From: Luteitalea pratensis
GTDB taxonomy: Bacteria > Acidobacteriota > Vicinamibacteria > Vicinamibacterales > Vicinamibacteraceae
DNA: 64,000 nt
NCBI RefSeq assembly: GCF_001618865.1
Contig: NZ_CP015136.1
Coordinates: 4,871,001-4,935,000 of the forward strand
Reading direction: 5' to 3'
Notes under the pieces: model-generated
Databases searched by the model: none
The model's input: the letters and a program-made list of their open reading frames with translations, nothing else
What the model was told of the DNA's origin: nothing
Shown here: in pieces, positions 55,583 to 64,000 of the stretch
Position numbering within the stretch: position 1 is the first letter of the stretch
Layout: each line of letters begins with the position of its first letter
Program-made: the position numbers and the translations under genes

Positions 55583-58146
55583 TGACGACTGCAACGAGGT
55601 GCTTCCGGACACTGCTCCACGCCTACCCGGCCGCGTTCCGCGAAGAATACGGCGACGAGATGACCTGGGCGTTTGCCGAGCGACGCGCCGCGGAGGGCGC
55701 GTGGCGCGTGTGGCCGGCGACCATCCTCGAGATCCTGTGGACCGCCGCCCGTGAGCACCTCGACGTGACACGCCGTGACCTGCGCATCGCGGTGCGGGGG
55801 CTGTCGCGAACGCCGGCGCTCACACTGGTCATCCTGCTGGCGCTCGCGATCGGCGTCGGTGCCAACACGACGGTCTACACGGTCGTGCGACAGGTGCTCT
55901 GGGCACCATTGCCCTACGCGGATTCGGATCGACTGGCCGTCGTCCTCGAAGGCGGCCGGGGACCGGTCGCGCCTGCGATCGTCGCCGACCTCCGCGAGCA
56001 GGTGCCAGCGTTTGCCGACGTCGGCGCAGCGGAGCTCTGGGGCCCGACGTGGACCGGCGGCGCGCATCCCGAGCGGTTGCCCGCGATGCGCGTGACGCCC
56101 AATCTCTTCGTGCTGCTCGGTGTCTCGGCGAAGATGGGCCGCACGCTGACCACGGGCGATGTGCGTGGCGTCGTCCTGAGCCACCGTTTCTGGCAGGAGC
56201 GCTTCGGCGGTGCTCGCGACGTGATTGGACGCGAACTGCTGCTCGAAGGTGTGCCCCACCCCGTGCTTGGCGTGATGCCACCGGCGTTCGCGTTCTCACC
56301 CTTCTGGGCACGCGCCGAGGTGTGGGGCCCGCTCGACCTCGCGCCAAAGCGTGACGACCGCGGTGGCGCATCGCTGCGCACCTTCGCGCGCCTGCGTCCC
56401 GGCGAATCCATGGCCACGGCGCAGGCACAGGTCGCCGCCCTCGACTCGCGGCTCCGTGCCGTCTATCCAGTCGCGCACCGCGACCTGCACCTGCAGGCGC
56501 AGGCCCTGCATGCGAAAGTCACCGGTGACGTACGGCCGCTCCTGTGGATGCTCCTGCTGGCGGCCGCGTGCGTCCTGCTCGTCACCTGCGTCAACGTCGC
56601 CAGCCTGCTGCTCGCGCGAGCCGTGCAGCGGCAGCCGGAGATGGCGGTGCGCGTCGCGCTCGGCGGGCGCAGCCCGGCCATCTCCCGTCAGCTGTTGACC
56701 GAGAGCCTGCTGCTGGCCGCTCTCGGCGCAGCGGCGGGTCTCGCCCTCGCCTGCTGGCTGGTGTCGCTCGTGCCGGGTCTCACCCGGCTCGGCCTGCCTC
56801 GGCTCGAGGATGTGAGCGTGGACTGGCGCATGGCGGTGGTCGCCACCGCTCTCAGCGCGCTGACTGGCCTCGCTTTCGGACTCGCCCCCGTGTGGACGAC
56901 ACGGCGAAGCCTGCGCCTCGGTCCACGCGGCGCCAGCGAATCCCGGCGCGCACGCCGGATGCGCGGCGCGTTCGTGGTCGGTGAAGTGATGCTCGCCGTG
57001 TTGCTGGTGGTGACGGCCGGCCTCCTGGTGCGCAGTTTCCAGCGGCTCTCGAGCGCTGATCCGGGCTTCCGGCCCGAGGGGTTGCTCTCGATCGAGGTCT
57101 CGGCGCATGCGTCGCCGGCCTGGCGCAACAACCGCGGCGTGCTGTTCGAGCAGGTCGTGGAACGCGCGCGTGCCGTCCCCGGCGTGACGTCCGCAGCGGT
57201 CATCAACCACGTGCCGCTGGCTGGCGACGCCTGGGGTGCGCGGCCCCTGATCGAGGGGGCGGCGACCGAGGCGCGGGCACATGCAGTCTGGCGCGTGTCG
57301 GGGCCTGGCTACCCCGCGACGGCGGGCATCCGGATCAGCGGCGGCCGCGATTTCACACGGCAGGACGGCGTGGGTGCGCCGCTGGTGGTGATGGTCAACC
57401 AGGCATTCGCGCGTCAATACCTCGATGGCGCCGCGCTCGGCCGCCGGGTCTCCTTCACGGACGACGGCGAGGCGGCTGTCTGGCGGACGGTGGTCGGCGT
57501 GGTAGGCAACGTGCGGCAGCAGGAATGGGCGGCCACCACCGAACCCGAGATCTACGTGCCCCTGGCGCAGACACCCGAATACCTCGACGCCCCAAAGCCC
57601 CACTTCTCGGCGATGACACTCGTCGCGCGCACGACCGGAGACCCGCGTGTCCTGGGCGCGGCCATCCAGGCTGCCGTGTGGGCGGTCGACGCCGACCTGG
57701 CGCTCGCGAAACCGATCGCGCTGGCTGACGAGGCGGCACGGCAGCTATGGCGGCCCCGGTTCGCCTCGCTGCTCGTGTCCGCGTTCGGCGTGTTGGCGCT
57801 GCTGCTGGCCGCCACGGGCGTCTACGGGCTGGTGGCGCACGACGCGAGCCGACGCACGAGGGAAATCGGCATTCGCCTCGCGCTCGGCGCCCCCTTGCGT
57901 GGTGTGATGGCCTCGGTGCTCGGGCGCGGGCTCGGACTGGTGGCCGGTGGTCTCACCCTCGGTGTCGGCACCGCGATCGTGGTCACGAGCCGGCTTCGCC
58001 AGCTGCTCTTCGACCTCCCGCCACACGACCTCGTCGTGTTCACGGGGACCGTGCTGCTCTTCCTGCTCGTCGGCGTGGCCGCCTCTGCGGTGCCGGCGTG
58101 GCGGGCGGGCCGGGTCGATGCCGCTCGCGCGTTGCGCAGCGAATGA
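55579..58146 (+). CDS. ADOP-family ABC permease, PadR-linked
   Basis: The 855-residue product has an N-terminal segment typical of PadR-linked ADOPs (LLHAYPAAFREEYGDEMTWA), then TPALTLVILLALAIGVGANT, a first periplasmic core, an FtsX block with LLARAVQRQPEMAVRVALGG, a second core (VMVNQAFARQYLDGAALGRR) and a final FtsX block with GVYGLVAHDASRRTREIGIR. No ATPase is adjacent. It is translationally coupled to the PadR gene. The permease probably takes part in envelope transport of an unknown substrate, switched on when PadR leaves its operator. Confidence 0.9.
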   Translation: MMTTATRCFRTLLHAYPAAFREEYGDEMTWAFAERRAAEGAWRVWPATILEILWTAAREHLDVTRRDLRIAVRGLSRTPALTLVILLALAIGVGANTTVYTVVRQVLWAPLPYADSDRLAVVLEGGRGPVAPAIVADLREQVPAFADVGAAELWGPTWTGGAHPERLPAMRVTPNLFVLLGVSAKMGRTLTTGDVRGVVLSHRFWQERFGGARDVIGRELLLEGVPHPVLGVMPPAFAFSPFWARAEVWGPLDLAPKRDDRGGASLRTFARLRPGESMATAQAQVAALDSRLRAVYPVAHRDLHLQAQALHAKVTGDVRPLLWMLLLAAACVLLVTCVNVASLLLARAVQRQPEMAVRVALGGRSPAISRQLLTESLLLAALGAAAGLALACWLVSLVPGLTRLGLPRLEDVSVDWRMAVVATALSALTGLAFGLAPVWTTRRSLRLGPRGASESRRARRMRGAFVVGEVMLAVLLVVTAGLLVRSFQRLSSADPGFRPEGLLSIEVSAHASPAWRNNRGVLFEQVVERARAVPGVTSAAVINHVPLAGDAWGARPLIEGAATEARAHAVWRVSGPGYPATAGIRISGGRDFTRQDGVGAPLVVMVNQAFARQYLDGAALGRRVSFTDDGEAAVWRTVVGVVGNVRQQEWAATTEPEIYVPLAQTPEYLDAPKPHFSAMTLVARTTGDPRVLGAAIQAAVWAVDADLALAKPIALADEAARQLWRPRFASLLVSAFGVLALLLAATGVYGLVAHDASRRTREIGIRLALGAPLRGVMASVLGRGLGLVAGGLTLGVGTAIVVTSRLRQLLFDLPPHDLVVFTGTVLLFLLVGVAASAVPAWRAGRVDAARALRSE

Positions 58147-58202
58147 GCGCCAGCAAGCTGGCAAATCGCCACGGTTCGCGATCAAGACGGACTTCATCGG
58201 GA

Positions 58203-58258
58203 GGCCTTCGTCATTCGGCCTTCGGCCGTCGCGACATCAGGCATCAGGCATCAGGCAT
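58203..58258. repeat. 7-bp tandem array (mixed units)
   Basis: GGCCTTC, GTCATTC, GGCCTTC and GGCCGTC (58203-58230), then after GCGA three CATCAGG units (58235-58255). It fills most of the gap between the ADOP and the PIG-L gene. Confidence 0.75.
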
Positions 58259-59121
58259 TAGAGGAGCGTGATCGGGCTGGTGGCCGCGGAGAGGATGCGG
58301 CCGCCGTCGAACGTGTGGTGCAACGCATCGTCCTTCCATTGCCGCAGCCGATAGATCGTGGCAAACAGGACGTCGGGCGCGGCACCACCCTGTCCACCCA
58401 CGACCTCACCCCCACGACGCACGTTGTCCTGCATCCATGCGGGCACCAGCAGGTGATACGGGTTGCGGCGGACCTCCTCCACGTGGAACGACAGCGCCGC
58501 CATCATGTCGGCCAGATCCTGCACGCTCGACTCCACCATCAGGTTCGGCGTCGACATCGCCCCCCAGAACTCGGTCTCGACCACGTGGCAGGCAAACGTC
58601 GGCCCTTGCTGCCCGAGCGCATCCATCAGCAGGTGGTAGGTGCCGATATGTGAGCTGTTCCAGTCGGTCTCGTGCGGAAAGAACACGACCGCAGGCTGAT
58701 GCTCGGCAACGATGCGCGCAATCACTTCGACGCACGTGGCCCAGTGGCTGGGGTCGGCGCCGCGGGTCTTCGGGTTGATCTTCTCCAGCCCACCAGGCAC
58801 CGTCTGCACCAGGTCGAAACCGAGGTACCGGCAGGCCTGCGTCAGTTCGTCCCATCGTCCCTGCTGCCGCGCCTTGTTGCTGCCCTGCGTCACCGCGACG
58901 TTGACAACGCGGTAGCCGGCCTCGCGCTGCAGCCGCAGGGCCAGCCCCCCGATGATGCATTCGTCATCGGGATGCGGCGAGAAGATGAGCGCCTTCGGTG
59001 CGTCGGACGCCACCGGCGGATGCGCCGGAATCGGGAAGCCTCCGAGCTGGAACTGCTTGCCGTCGTGCGCGAGGCGCGCCAGCGACGACACGTAGTGCAA
59101 GTACGGATTGCCGTCGCTCAT
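58258..59121 (-). CDS. PIG-L family deacetylase
   Basis: The 287-residue product has the zinc motif LIFSPHPDDECIIGGLALRL and the second block VVFFPHETDWNSSHIGTYHL. The insert QGSNKARQQGRWDELTQACR is typical of a larger PIG-L subgroup. It removes acetyl groups from N-acetylated sugars or related conjugates. Its ATG overlaps the stop of the upstream kinase-like gene by 4 bases (ATGA at 59121-59118), so both are made together and probably act on the same sugar. There is no signal peptide. Confidence 0.85.
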   Translation of the reverse strand: MSDGNPYLHYVSSLARLAHDGKQFQLGGFPIPAHPPVASDAPKALIFSPHPDDECIIGGLALRLQREAGYRVVNVAVTQGSNKARQQGRWDELTQACRYLGFDLVQTVPGGLEKINPKTRGADPSHWATCVEVIARIVAEHQPAVVFFPHETDWNSSHIGTYHLLMDALGQQGPTFACHVVETEFWGAMSTPNLMVESSVQDLADMMAALSFHVEEVRRNPYHLLVPAWMQDNVRRGGEVVGGQGGAAPDVLFATIYRLRQWKDDALHHTFDGGRILSAATSPITLL

Positions 59122-60524
59122 CGCGGGACCTCCGGCAGGCTTGCCGCGGCGATGGCCTGGCCGTGCCGCTTGTCCTTCTCGTCGGGCACGTGGAGGGTGA
59201 TGCGCCGCGCGAGGTCCGGGAACTCCGCGTCCAGCACGCGGCGTGCGCCGTCGACGATGTCGTCCCCGCCAGGCCCCGAGGTGACGCGACCGAGCACGAG
59301 GACGTGGGCGATGTCGTAGAAGTCGGCAAAGTGCGCGACGCCGTAGCCGAGGTACGTGCCGAGCGTGTCGTAGATCTGCCTGGCGCCTTCGTGGCCCTCG
59401 GCGCGCAACTTCTGCACGACCTTCAGCTTCTCGGGCAGGCCCATGTCGGCCGGCGTCTCGATACCGGCGACCGGCGCCAGGCGGCCGACGGCCTGCTGCG
59501 AGAAGTACTGGGATCCGACACCGAAATCCCCGGACCATTCGTCCACCGGCGCGTCAGGATTGAAGGCCACCGGGACGAACGCGAGCTCGTTGAGCCACGA
59601 CGTGATGTTGCCGTCGGGCGTGACGTAGCCGGCCGCCGTGCTGGTCCCGAGCGCGATGCCGAGAATCGCGTTCTTGCCAAGCGACATCGACCCGGCGAGC
59701 GCGGTGACCTCTCCGTCGTTGACGACTTCGAACGGCACGCCCTGCCAGGCTTTCCTGACCTCGAAGAAGATGTCCTTCACGCGCGCATCGAAGAGATCCT
59801 GGGGCACGCCACGGAACAGGGAGCCGGCCTTGACACGGTTGTTGACGTAGACACCGGCGGCGCTGCCACCGATCCCGTCCACGCGCGGCAGGTGCTCGGC
59901 TGCCTTGCGCAGCGAGTCCATGATCCCGTCGAAGTGATACTGCGGATCCGGCTTGTGGTATGGGTCCCACACCGTTTCCTCGCTGTAGACGACCTCCCCG
60001 TTGACGACCGCCGCGACCTTGCGATCGCTGCCACCGAGGTCGAAGCCGATGCGGTAGCCCTCCAGGTGCCGCCCGAGCGGCATCGTCACCGATCGCTCGG
60101 CCGGCAGGTCGGTCGTGTGCACGACCTCGATCGGATGGTCGAACATGCGGAATGCCACGAGGTCGGCGTCGAAGCGCCCGGTCGCGGTGTCCTGGTAGTG
60201 CGCGTTCAGCGTGGCGGCCAGTTCGGCCGGGCCGTCGATGTAGATGCGCCAGCCCCCGCGCGACCAGAGCAGGAACTTGACGAACCGCTCGACGAAGGCG
60301 GCGTTACCGGCGGCGTCGCGATGCGAGGCCGGGAGCACGGCGATGTCGAAGCGGAACACCGAGCCATCGGCCTGTTCGATGGCGAGGCGCACCGGCACGC
60401 CCCCACCGGCCTCGGCAACCTGCGAGCGAAAGGCGCGCACTGCGAGCACGGCGGGACGGAAAGCCGGGTCCAGCACCGGCGTGATCCTGGGAGCGACGAG
60501 CGGAAGGCCGTTGAGGGTGTCCAT
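59118..60524 (-). CDS. ROK/ASKHA-fold sugar kinase-like protein
   Basis: The 468-residue product has an unusual 120-residue N-terminal domain (FRSQVAEAGGGVPVRLAIEQ) followed by an ASKHA kinase core: RIGFDLGGSDRKVAAVVNG (phosphate 1), DGIGGSAAGVYVNN, FEVVNDGEVTALAGSMS (catalytic Asp region) and ILGIALGTSTAAGYVTPDG (phosphate 2), then HVLVLGRVTSGPGGDDIVDG. The typical ROK zinc motif CGxxGC is absent. Substrate is unknown; the coupled PIG-L deacetylase suggests an amino sugar. The ATG at 60524 is used because upstream codons are shared with the opposite-strand leader region. Confidence 0.7.
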   Translation of the reverse strand: MDTLNGLPLVAPRITPVLDPAFRPAVLAVRAFRSQVAEAGGGVPVRLAIEQADGSVFRFDIAVLPASHRDAAGNAAFVERFVKFLLWSRGGWRIYIDGPAELAATLNAHYQDTATGRFDADLVAFRMFDHPIEVVHTTDLPAERSVTMPLGRHLEGYRIGFDLGGSDRKVAAVVNGEVVYSEETVWDPYHKPDPQYHFDGIMDSLRKAAEHLPRVDGIGGSAAGVYVNNRVKAGSLFRGVPQDLFDARVKDIFFEVRKAWQGVPFEVVNDGEVTALAGSMSLGKNAILGIALGTSTAAGYVTPDGNITSWLNELAFVPVAFNPDAPVDEWSGDFGVGSQYFSQQAVGRLAPVAGIETPADMGLPEKLKVVQKLRAEGHEGARQIYDTLGTYLGYGVAHFADFYDIAHVLVLGRVTSGPGGDDIVDGARRVLDAEFPDLARRITLHVPDEKDKRHGQAIAAASLPEVPR

Positions 60525-60669
60525 CGGGCGGGTCCACGATACCACCGCGGCAGCGGGTGGCGCTCGTCGCGCACTGGCCACAGCGTTCCTGTACGCATGC
60601 GGCATCCGGCGCGATAGGATCGCTTGCCGATTGCGGCTGCCGCGATCCTTCGTAACCATAGACCTCGCC

Positions 60670-61809
60670 ATGAACGCTCCCATCTTCATCGCCGACCAGG
60701 GCGAGCTCGCCGGGCTCGTGCACACGCTCGGCACCTGCGACGCCATCGCCGTCGACACCGAGTCCAACAGCCTCCACGCCTGGCGCGAGCGCGTGTGCCT
60801 GATCCAGTTCTCGACGCCGACCGCGGATTACCTCGTCGACGCGATCGCCATCGCGGATCTGTCATCGCTGGCGTCGATCTTTGCCAATCCCCACCAGCAG
60901 AAGATCTTTCACGCCGCCGAGTACGACGTGACCTGCCTCGGCCGGGACTACGGGTTCAGCTTCGCCAATCTCTTCGACACGATGAGCGCCGCACGCACGC
61001 TCGGATGGCCGCAAGTGGGCCTGGCGGCAATCCTCGAGACGAGGTTCGGGGTGACGCTGAACAAGGCGCACCAGAAGGCGGACTGGGCCAGGCGCCCGCT
61101 CACGCCGGAGCAGATCGACTACGCGCGGCACGACACGCATCATCTCGTCGCGTTGCGCGACCTGCAGATCGACGCCTTGAAGGCCGCGGGTTGCTGGGAG
61201 GAGGCGCAGGAGGACTTTGCCCGCCTGGCGCGCCTGCCGGCCGGCGCCCCCGCCGGCGTCCCCGATCCGGTCGCCTTCTGGCGCGTGAAGGGCGCCTACG
61301 ACCTCACGCCGCCGCAGGCCGCGATCCTGCAGGCCGTGCATGCCTTCCGGGAGTCCGAGGCTGCCCGCCAGGATCGGCCCCCGTTCAAGGTCATGGACGA
61401 GGCGACGCTGCTGGCGCTGGCGCTACACGCACCGGCGTCCCTCGACGACCTCCGCCGCCTCGCGCGCATGCCGCCACCGCAGATCCAGCGATACGGGCGC
61501 GGCCTGCTCCAGGTCATCGCCGGTGCGCGAACGGCGGCGCCGGTGCGGCCGCCGGTCACCGAGCGCGAACCCGACGAGGTGCGGGACCGGTACGACCGCT
61601 TGCGGCTGTGGCGCAAGAAGCGCGCGCAGGCACGCGGCGTCGAGTCCGACGTGATCCTGCCGAAGACGACGATCCGGGACCTGTCGCGTCGGCCACCCAC
61701 CACTGTCGAGGACCTCGCGCAGATAGCCGACTTCGGGCCATGGCGTCGTGCGACCTACGGCGCCGAGATCCTCGCGCTGCTCGCGGCCGATGCGGCGACG
61801 CCAGCCTGA
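60670..61809 (+). CDS. rnd: Ribonuclease D
   Basis: The 379-residue 3'-5' exoribonuclease has the DEDDy exonuclease set: D29 and E31 in AIAVDTESNSLHAWRERVCL, D86 in FHAAEYDVTCLGRDYG, and Y151/D155 in QIDYARHDTHHLVALRDLQI. A C-terminal HRDC domain follows (FRVMDEATLLALAL-type helix and LRRLARMPPPQIQRYGRGLL). It trims tRNA and other stable RNA 3' ends. The ATG at 60670 begins the family homology. The gene is divergent from the kinase-like gene and convergent with tryptophanase. Confidence 0.9.
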   Translation: MNAPIFIADQGELAGLVHTLGTCDAIAVDTESNSLHAWRERVCLIQFSTPTADYLVDAIAIADLSSLASIFANPHQQKIFHAAEYDVTCLGRDYGFSFANLFDTMSAARTLGWPQVGLAAILETRFGVTLNKAHQKADWARRPLTPEQIDYARHDTHHLVALRDLQIDALKAAGCWEEAQEDFARLARLPAGAPAGVPDPVAFWRVKGAYDLTPPQAAILQAVHAFRESEAARQDRPPFKVMDEATLLALALHAPASLDDLRRLARMPPPQIQRYGRGLLQVIAGARTAAPVRPPVTEREPDEVRDRYDRLRLWRKKRAQARGVESDVILPKTTIRDLSRRPPTTVEDLAQIADFGPWRRATYGAEILALLAADAATPA

Positions 61810-61827
61810 CGTACGAGGGCGGGCTAC

Positions 61828-63204
61828 TCAGGCAAGCGCGGCGAACGACGCGGTGAAATGGCGGAGCGGGCGCGGCGCCGACGTGATGCGGTAGCCACGC
61901 AATCGATCGCGCATCGCCGCCACATGGATCACGGCCTCGGCGACGAAGTCGATGTGCGACTGCGTGTACACGCGTCGCGGAATCGCCAGGCGCACCAGGT
62001 CGAGAGCGCCTGCTGATTCGGTGCCGTCGGCGTGCAGGCCGAACATCACGGTGCCGATCTCGACGCTGCGGACACCCGCCTCGACGTACAACGCATTGAC
62101 GAGCGCGATGCCCGGATACTGCAGCGGCGGAATGTGCGGCAGCAGCGCGCGAGCGTCGATGTAGACCGCATGCCCGCCTGCCGGCTGGATGATCGGGACG
62201 CCGGCTCTTGCAACCTTGTCCGCGAGGTACTCGGTTGACCGGATGCGGTACCGCAGGTACGGCTCCTCCACCACCTCTTCGAGGCCGCGAGCGATGGCCT
62301 CGAGGTCGTACCCGGCGAGGCCGCCGTAGGTCGGAAAGCCCTCCGTGAGGATCAGCAAGGTGCGGCATTGCTCGGCCCACGCGTCGCTGCGCATCGCCAG
62401 GAAGCCGCCGATGTTGGAGAGTCCGTCCTTCTTGGCCGACATGGTGCAGCCATCGGCCAGGCTGAACATCTCCCGAGCGATGTCGCTCGGCGTCCGGTCC
62501 GCCATGCCAGGCTCGCGTTGCCTGATGAACCACGCGTTCTCGGCAAAGCGACAGGCATCGAGGAAGAACGGCGTGCCGTAGCGATCGCACAGCGCCCGAA
62601 CGCCACGCAGGTTCGCCAGTGACACTGGCTGCCCGCCGCCCGAGTTGTTGGTGACCGTAACCATCACGAGCGGTACGCGGTCACGGTCGCGCGCGAGCAA
62701 CGCCTCGAGCGCGTCCAGATCGATGTTGCCCTTGAACGGGTGCACGACCGATGGCTGTCGCCCTTCCGCGATGACGAGGTCTCGCGCCTCTGCCTCCTCC
62801 ACTTCGATGTTGGCCCGGGTCGTATCGAAGTGGTTGTTGTTGGGCACGATCTGACCGGCCTTCAGGATCGTGTGGAAGAGGATTCGTTCGGCAGCTCTTC
62901 CCTGGTGTGTCGGGATGACATGTGCGTACCCGGTGAGGTCGCGCACCACCTGCTCGAAGCGATAGAACGAACGGCTGCCGGCGTAGGACTCGTCGCCCTG
63001 GATGAGCCCACCCCACTGCGCCGACGACATCGCGCCCGTGCCCGAGTCGGTCAGCAAGTCGATCAGCACATCGTCGGCGCGCAGCTTGAAGACGTTGCCG
63101 TCCGCTCGTGTCAGCGCCGCGGCACGCTCCTCGCGCGTCGTGAAGCGGAGCGGCTCGACCGACTTGATGCGAAAAGGTTCGATGATTGTCTGGAACGGGT
63201 GCAT
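61828..63204 (-). CDS. tnaA: Tryptophanase (tryptophan indole-lyase)
   Basis: The 458-residue PLP enzyme belongs to the beta-eliminating lyase family: LLTDSGTGAMSSAQWGGLIQ, PTHQGRAAERILFH, VTVTNNSGGGQPVSLANLRG, FFLDACRFAENAWFI and the PLP-lysine block GCTMSAKKDGLSNIGGFLAM. The C-terminal LRHFTASF is the tryptophanase form; tyrosine phenol-lyase usually has LRFFTARF. It should convert tryptophan to indole, pyruvate and ammonia. No TnaC-type leader peptide was found. No transporter is adjacent. Confidence 0.85.
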   Translation of the reverse strand: MHPFQTIIEPFRIKSVEPLRFTTREERAAALTRADGNVFKLRADDVLIDLLTDSGTGAMSSAQWGGLIQGDESYAGSRSFYRFEQVVRDLTGYAHVIPTHQGRAAERILFHTILKAGQIVPNNNHFDTTRANIEVEEAEARDLVIAEGRQPSVVHPFKGNIDLDALEALLARDRDRVPLVMVTVTNNSGGGQPVSLANLRGVRALCDRYGTPFFLDACRFAENAWFIRQREPGMADRTPSDIAREMFSLADGCTMSAKKDGLSNIGGFLAMRSDAWAEQCRTLLILTEGFPTYGGLAGYDLEAIARGLEEVVEEPYLRYRIRSTEYLADKVARAGVPIIQPAGGHAVYIDARALLPHIPPLQYPGIALVNALYVEAGVRSVEIGTVMFGLHADGTESAGALDLVRLAIPRRVYTQSHIDFVAEAVIHVAAMRDRLRGYRITSAPRPLRHFTASFAALA

Positions 63205-63380
63205 CTGCGTCCTCGCGACCTGGCCGAAAGCTCCAGCCTACATCGCGCCTTCCTGCCACGACCGCCAGCTCATCTGGTCGCGTGGGAGTGCGAACTGCCC
63301 GATGGTCCGCGAGGCGTATCGCCGATCACACAGACGCGGAGTACAATGGGAAGTTTGCGGCGGGTGCCGCGAGGGTCCCC

Positions 63381-64000
63381 ATGATTGCAGTCCACGGCGT
63401 CTCCATGCGGTACGGGTCGAAGGTGCTCTTCGACGATGTCACCACGACCTTCTCTGCCGGCAGGCGTTATGGCCTCACGGGGCCCAACGGCGCCGGCAAG
63501 TCCACCTTCATGAAGCTCCTCACGGGTGAGCTCCAGGCGCAGAAGGGGGCGGTCACGCGACCGCAGAAGCTCGGCGTGCTGCGCCAGGACCAGTTCGCCT
63601 TCGACGAGTTCCGCGTCGTCGACACGGTGATCATGGGCAACGCGCGCCTGTGGGCGGCGCTCGAGGAGCGCGATCGGCTGTACGACAAGGCCGACATGAC
63701 CGACGAGGACGGCATGCGTCTCGGCGAGCTCGAGGGCATCGTCGGCGAGGAGGACGGCTACGGGGCGGAAAGCGACGCGGCCATCCTGCTGGCAGGCCTC
63801 GACATCCCCGACGAGTTGCACGAGCGGAAGATGAAGGAGCTGCAGGGCGGCCAGAAGGTCCGCGTGCTGCTCGCGCAGGCGCTCTTCGGGCAGCCGCAGG
63901 CGCTCCTGCTCGACGAGCCGACCAACCACCTGGACCTCGACTCGATCCACTGGCTCAAGGACTTCCTGGTGCGCTACGAGGGCGCGTTGATCGTCATCTC
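63381..64000 (+). CDS. ABC-F family ATPase, N-terminal part (YbiT-like)
   Basis: The first 206 codons are present and run off the right edge. The first ATPase domain is complete: GRRYGLTGPNGAGKSTFMKL (Walker A), KLGVLRQDQFAFDEFRVVDT, the signature ELQGGQKVRVLLAQALF (GGQ in place of the usual SGG), and ALLLDEPTNHLDLDS (Walker B). The block VIMGNARLWAALEERDRLYD is the arm region of the YbiT class. ABC-F proteins act on the ribosome, and some confer antibiotic resistance; this class is usually housekeeping. Only the second half with linker and domain 2 is out of view. Confidence 0.9.
   Translation, partial: MIAVHGVSMRYGSKVLFDDVTTTFSAGRRYGLTGPNGAGKSTFMKLLTGELQAQKGAVTRPQKLGVLRQDQFAFDEFRVVDTVIMGNARLWAALEERDRLYDKADMTDEDGMRLGELEGIVGEEDGYGAESDAAILLAGLDIPDELHERKMKELQGGQKVRVLLAQALFGQPQALLLDEPTNHLDLDSIHWLKDFLVRYEGALIVI

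Noticed and set aside
61828-63204. Tyrosine phenol-lyase
   Set aside because: The C-terminal LRHFTA form favours tryptophanase over the LRFFTA form of tyrosine phenol-lyase.

Overview
The window looks like a chromosomal piece of a high-GC bacterium of the phylum Acidobacteriota, most likely class Vicinamibacteria (a Luteitalea-like organism). The main reason is two large MacB/FtsX-type permeases of the ADOP family (26548-28992 and 55579-58146), a hallmark of that phylum, one of them coupled to a PadR regulator. A remnant of a third (near 42.1 kb) and a PEP-CTERM-like tail fragment (8.5 kb) agree. The taxonomic call is inference; no rRNA or tRNA gene was seen.

Region 1 (1 to about 9.7 kb) is an accessory zone in decay. 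It holds fragments of FAD-dependent halogenase-like oxidoreductases, a phospholipase D-like protein, two broken catalase-family genes, NTF2-like, glyoxalase-fold, PEP-CTERM and formylglycine-generating-enzyme remnants and a truncated IS5-type transposase. A few genes remain intact: a 66-residue peptide with a very strong ribosome binding site, a stand-alone VioB-type ferritin-like protein, a DUF1036 protein and a conserved protein of unknown role.

Region 2 (about 9.7 to 20.8 kb) lies between two same-orientation IS remnants and is intact. It encodes an astacin-like metalloprotease carrying seven 39-residue repeats, a catalase-family protein, a RoxA-like di-heme protein, and a tight minus-strand operon: caspase-like peptidase, an 806-residue protein whose C-terminus is a second astacin-like protease, and an unknown 190-residue protein. 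This operon is the best candidate for an undescribed system.

Region 3 (21 to 34 kb) holds a GT-C-like membrane protein, an NTF2-like secreted protein, NagA plus a PIG-L deacetylase, a PIN-toxin remnant, an ADOP permease, a secreted heme-motif/toroid protein, a methyltransferase and a PhoP/PhoQ-like two-component pair with a recognisable operator. Region 4 (34.2 to 40.4 kb) is a compact redox operon: GltD-like NAD(P)H oxidoreductase, pyruvate:ferredoxin oxidoreductase and a dihydroorotate-dehydrogenase-like flavoprotein.

Region 5 (40.4 to 64 kb) is mainly single metabolic and envelope genes: YceI with a palindromic operator, DUF1810, a CE15-type esterase, a frameshifted SDR-SnoaL fusion, hydrolases, a Tat-exported Gfo/Idh/MocA protein, Sua5, PadR-ADOP, a ROK-like kinase coupled to a second PIG-L deacetylase, RNase D, tryptophanase and the start of an ABC-F ATPase. 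Several gaps here carry 7-bp tandem arrays and an inverted 21-bp repeat.
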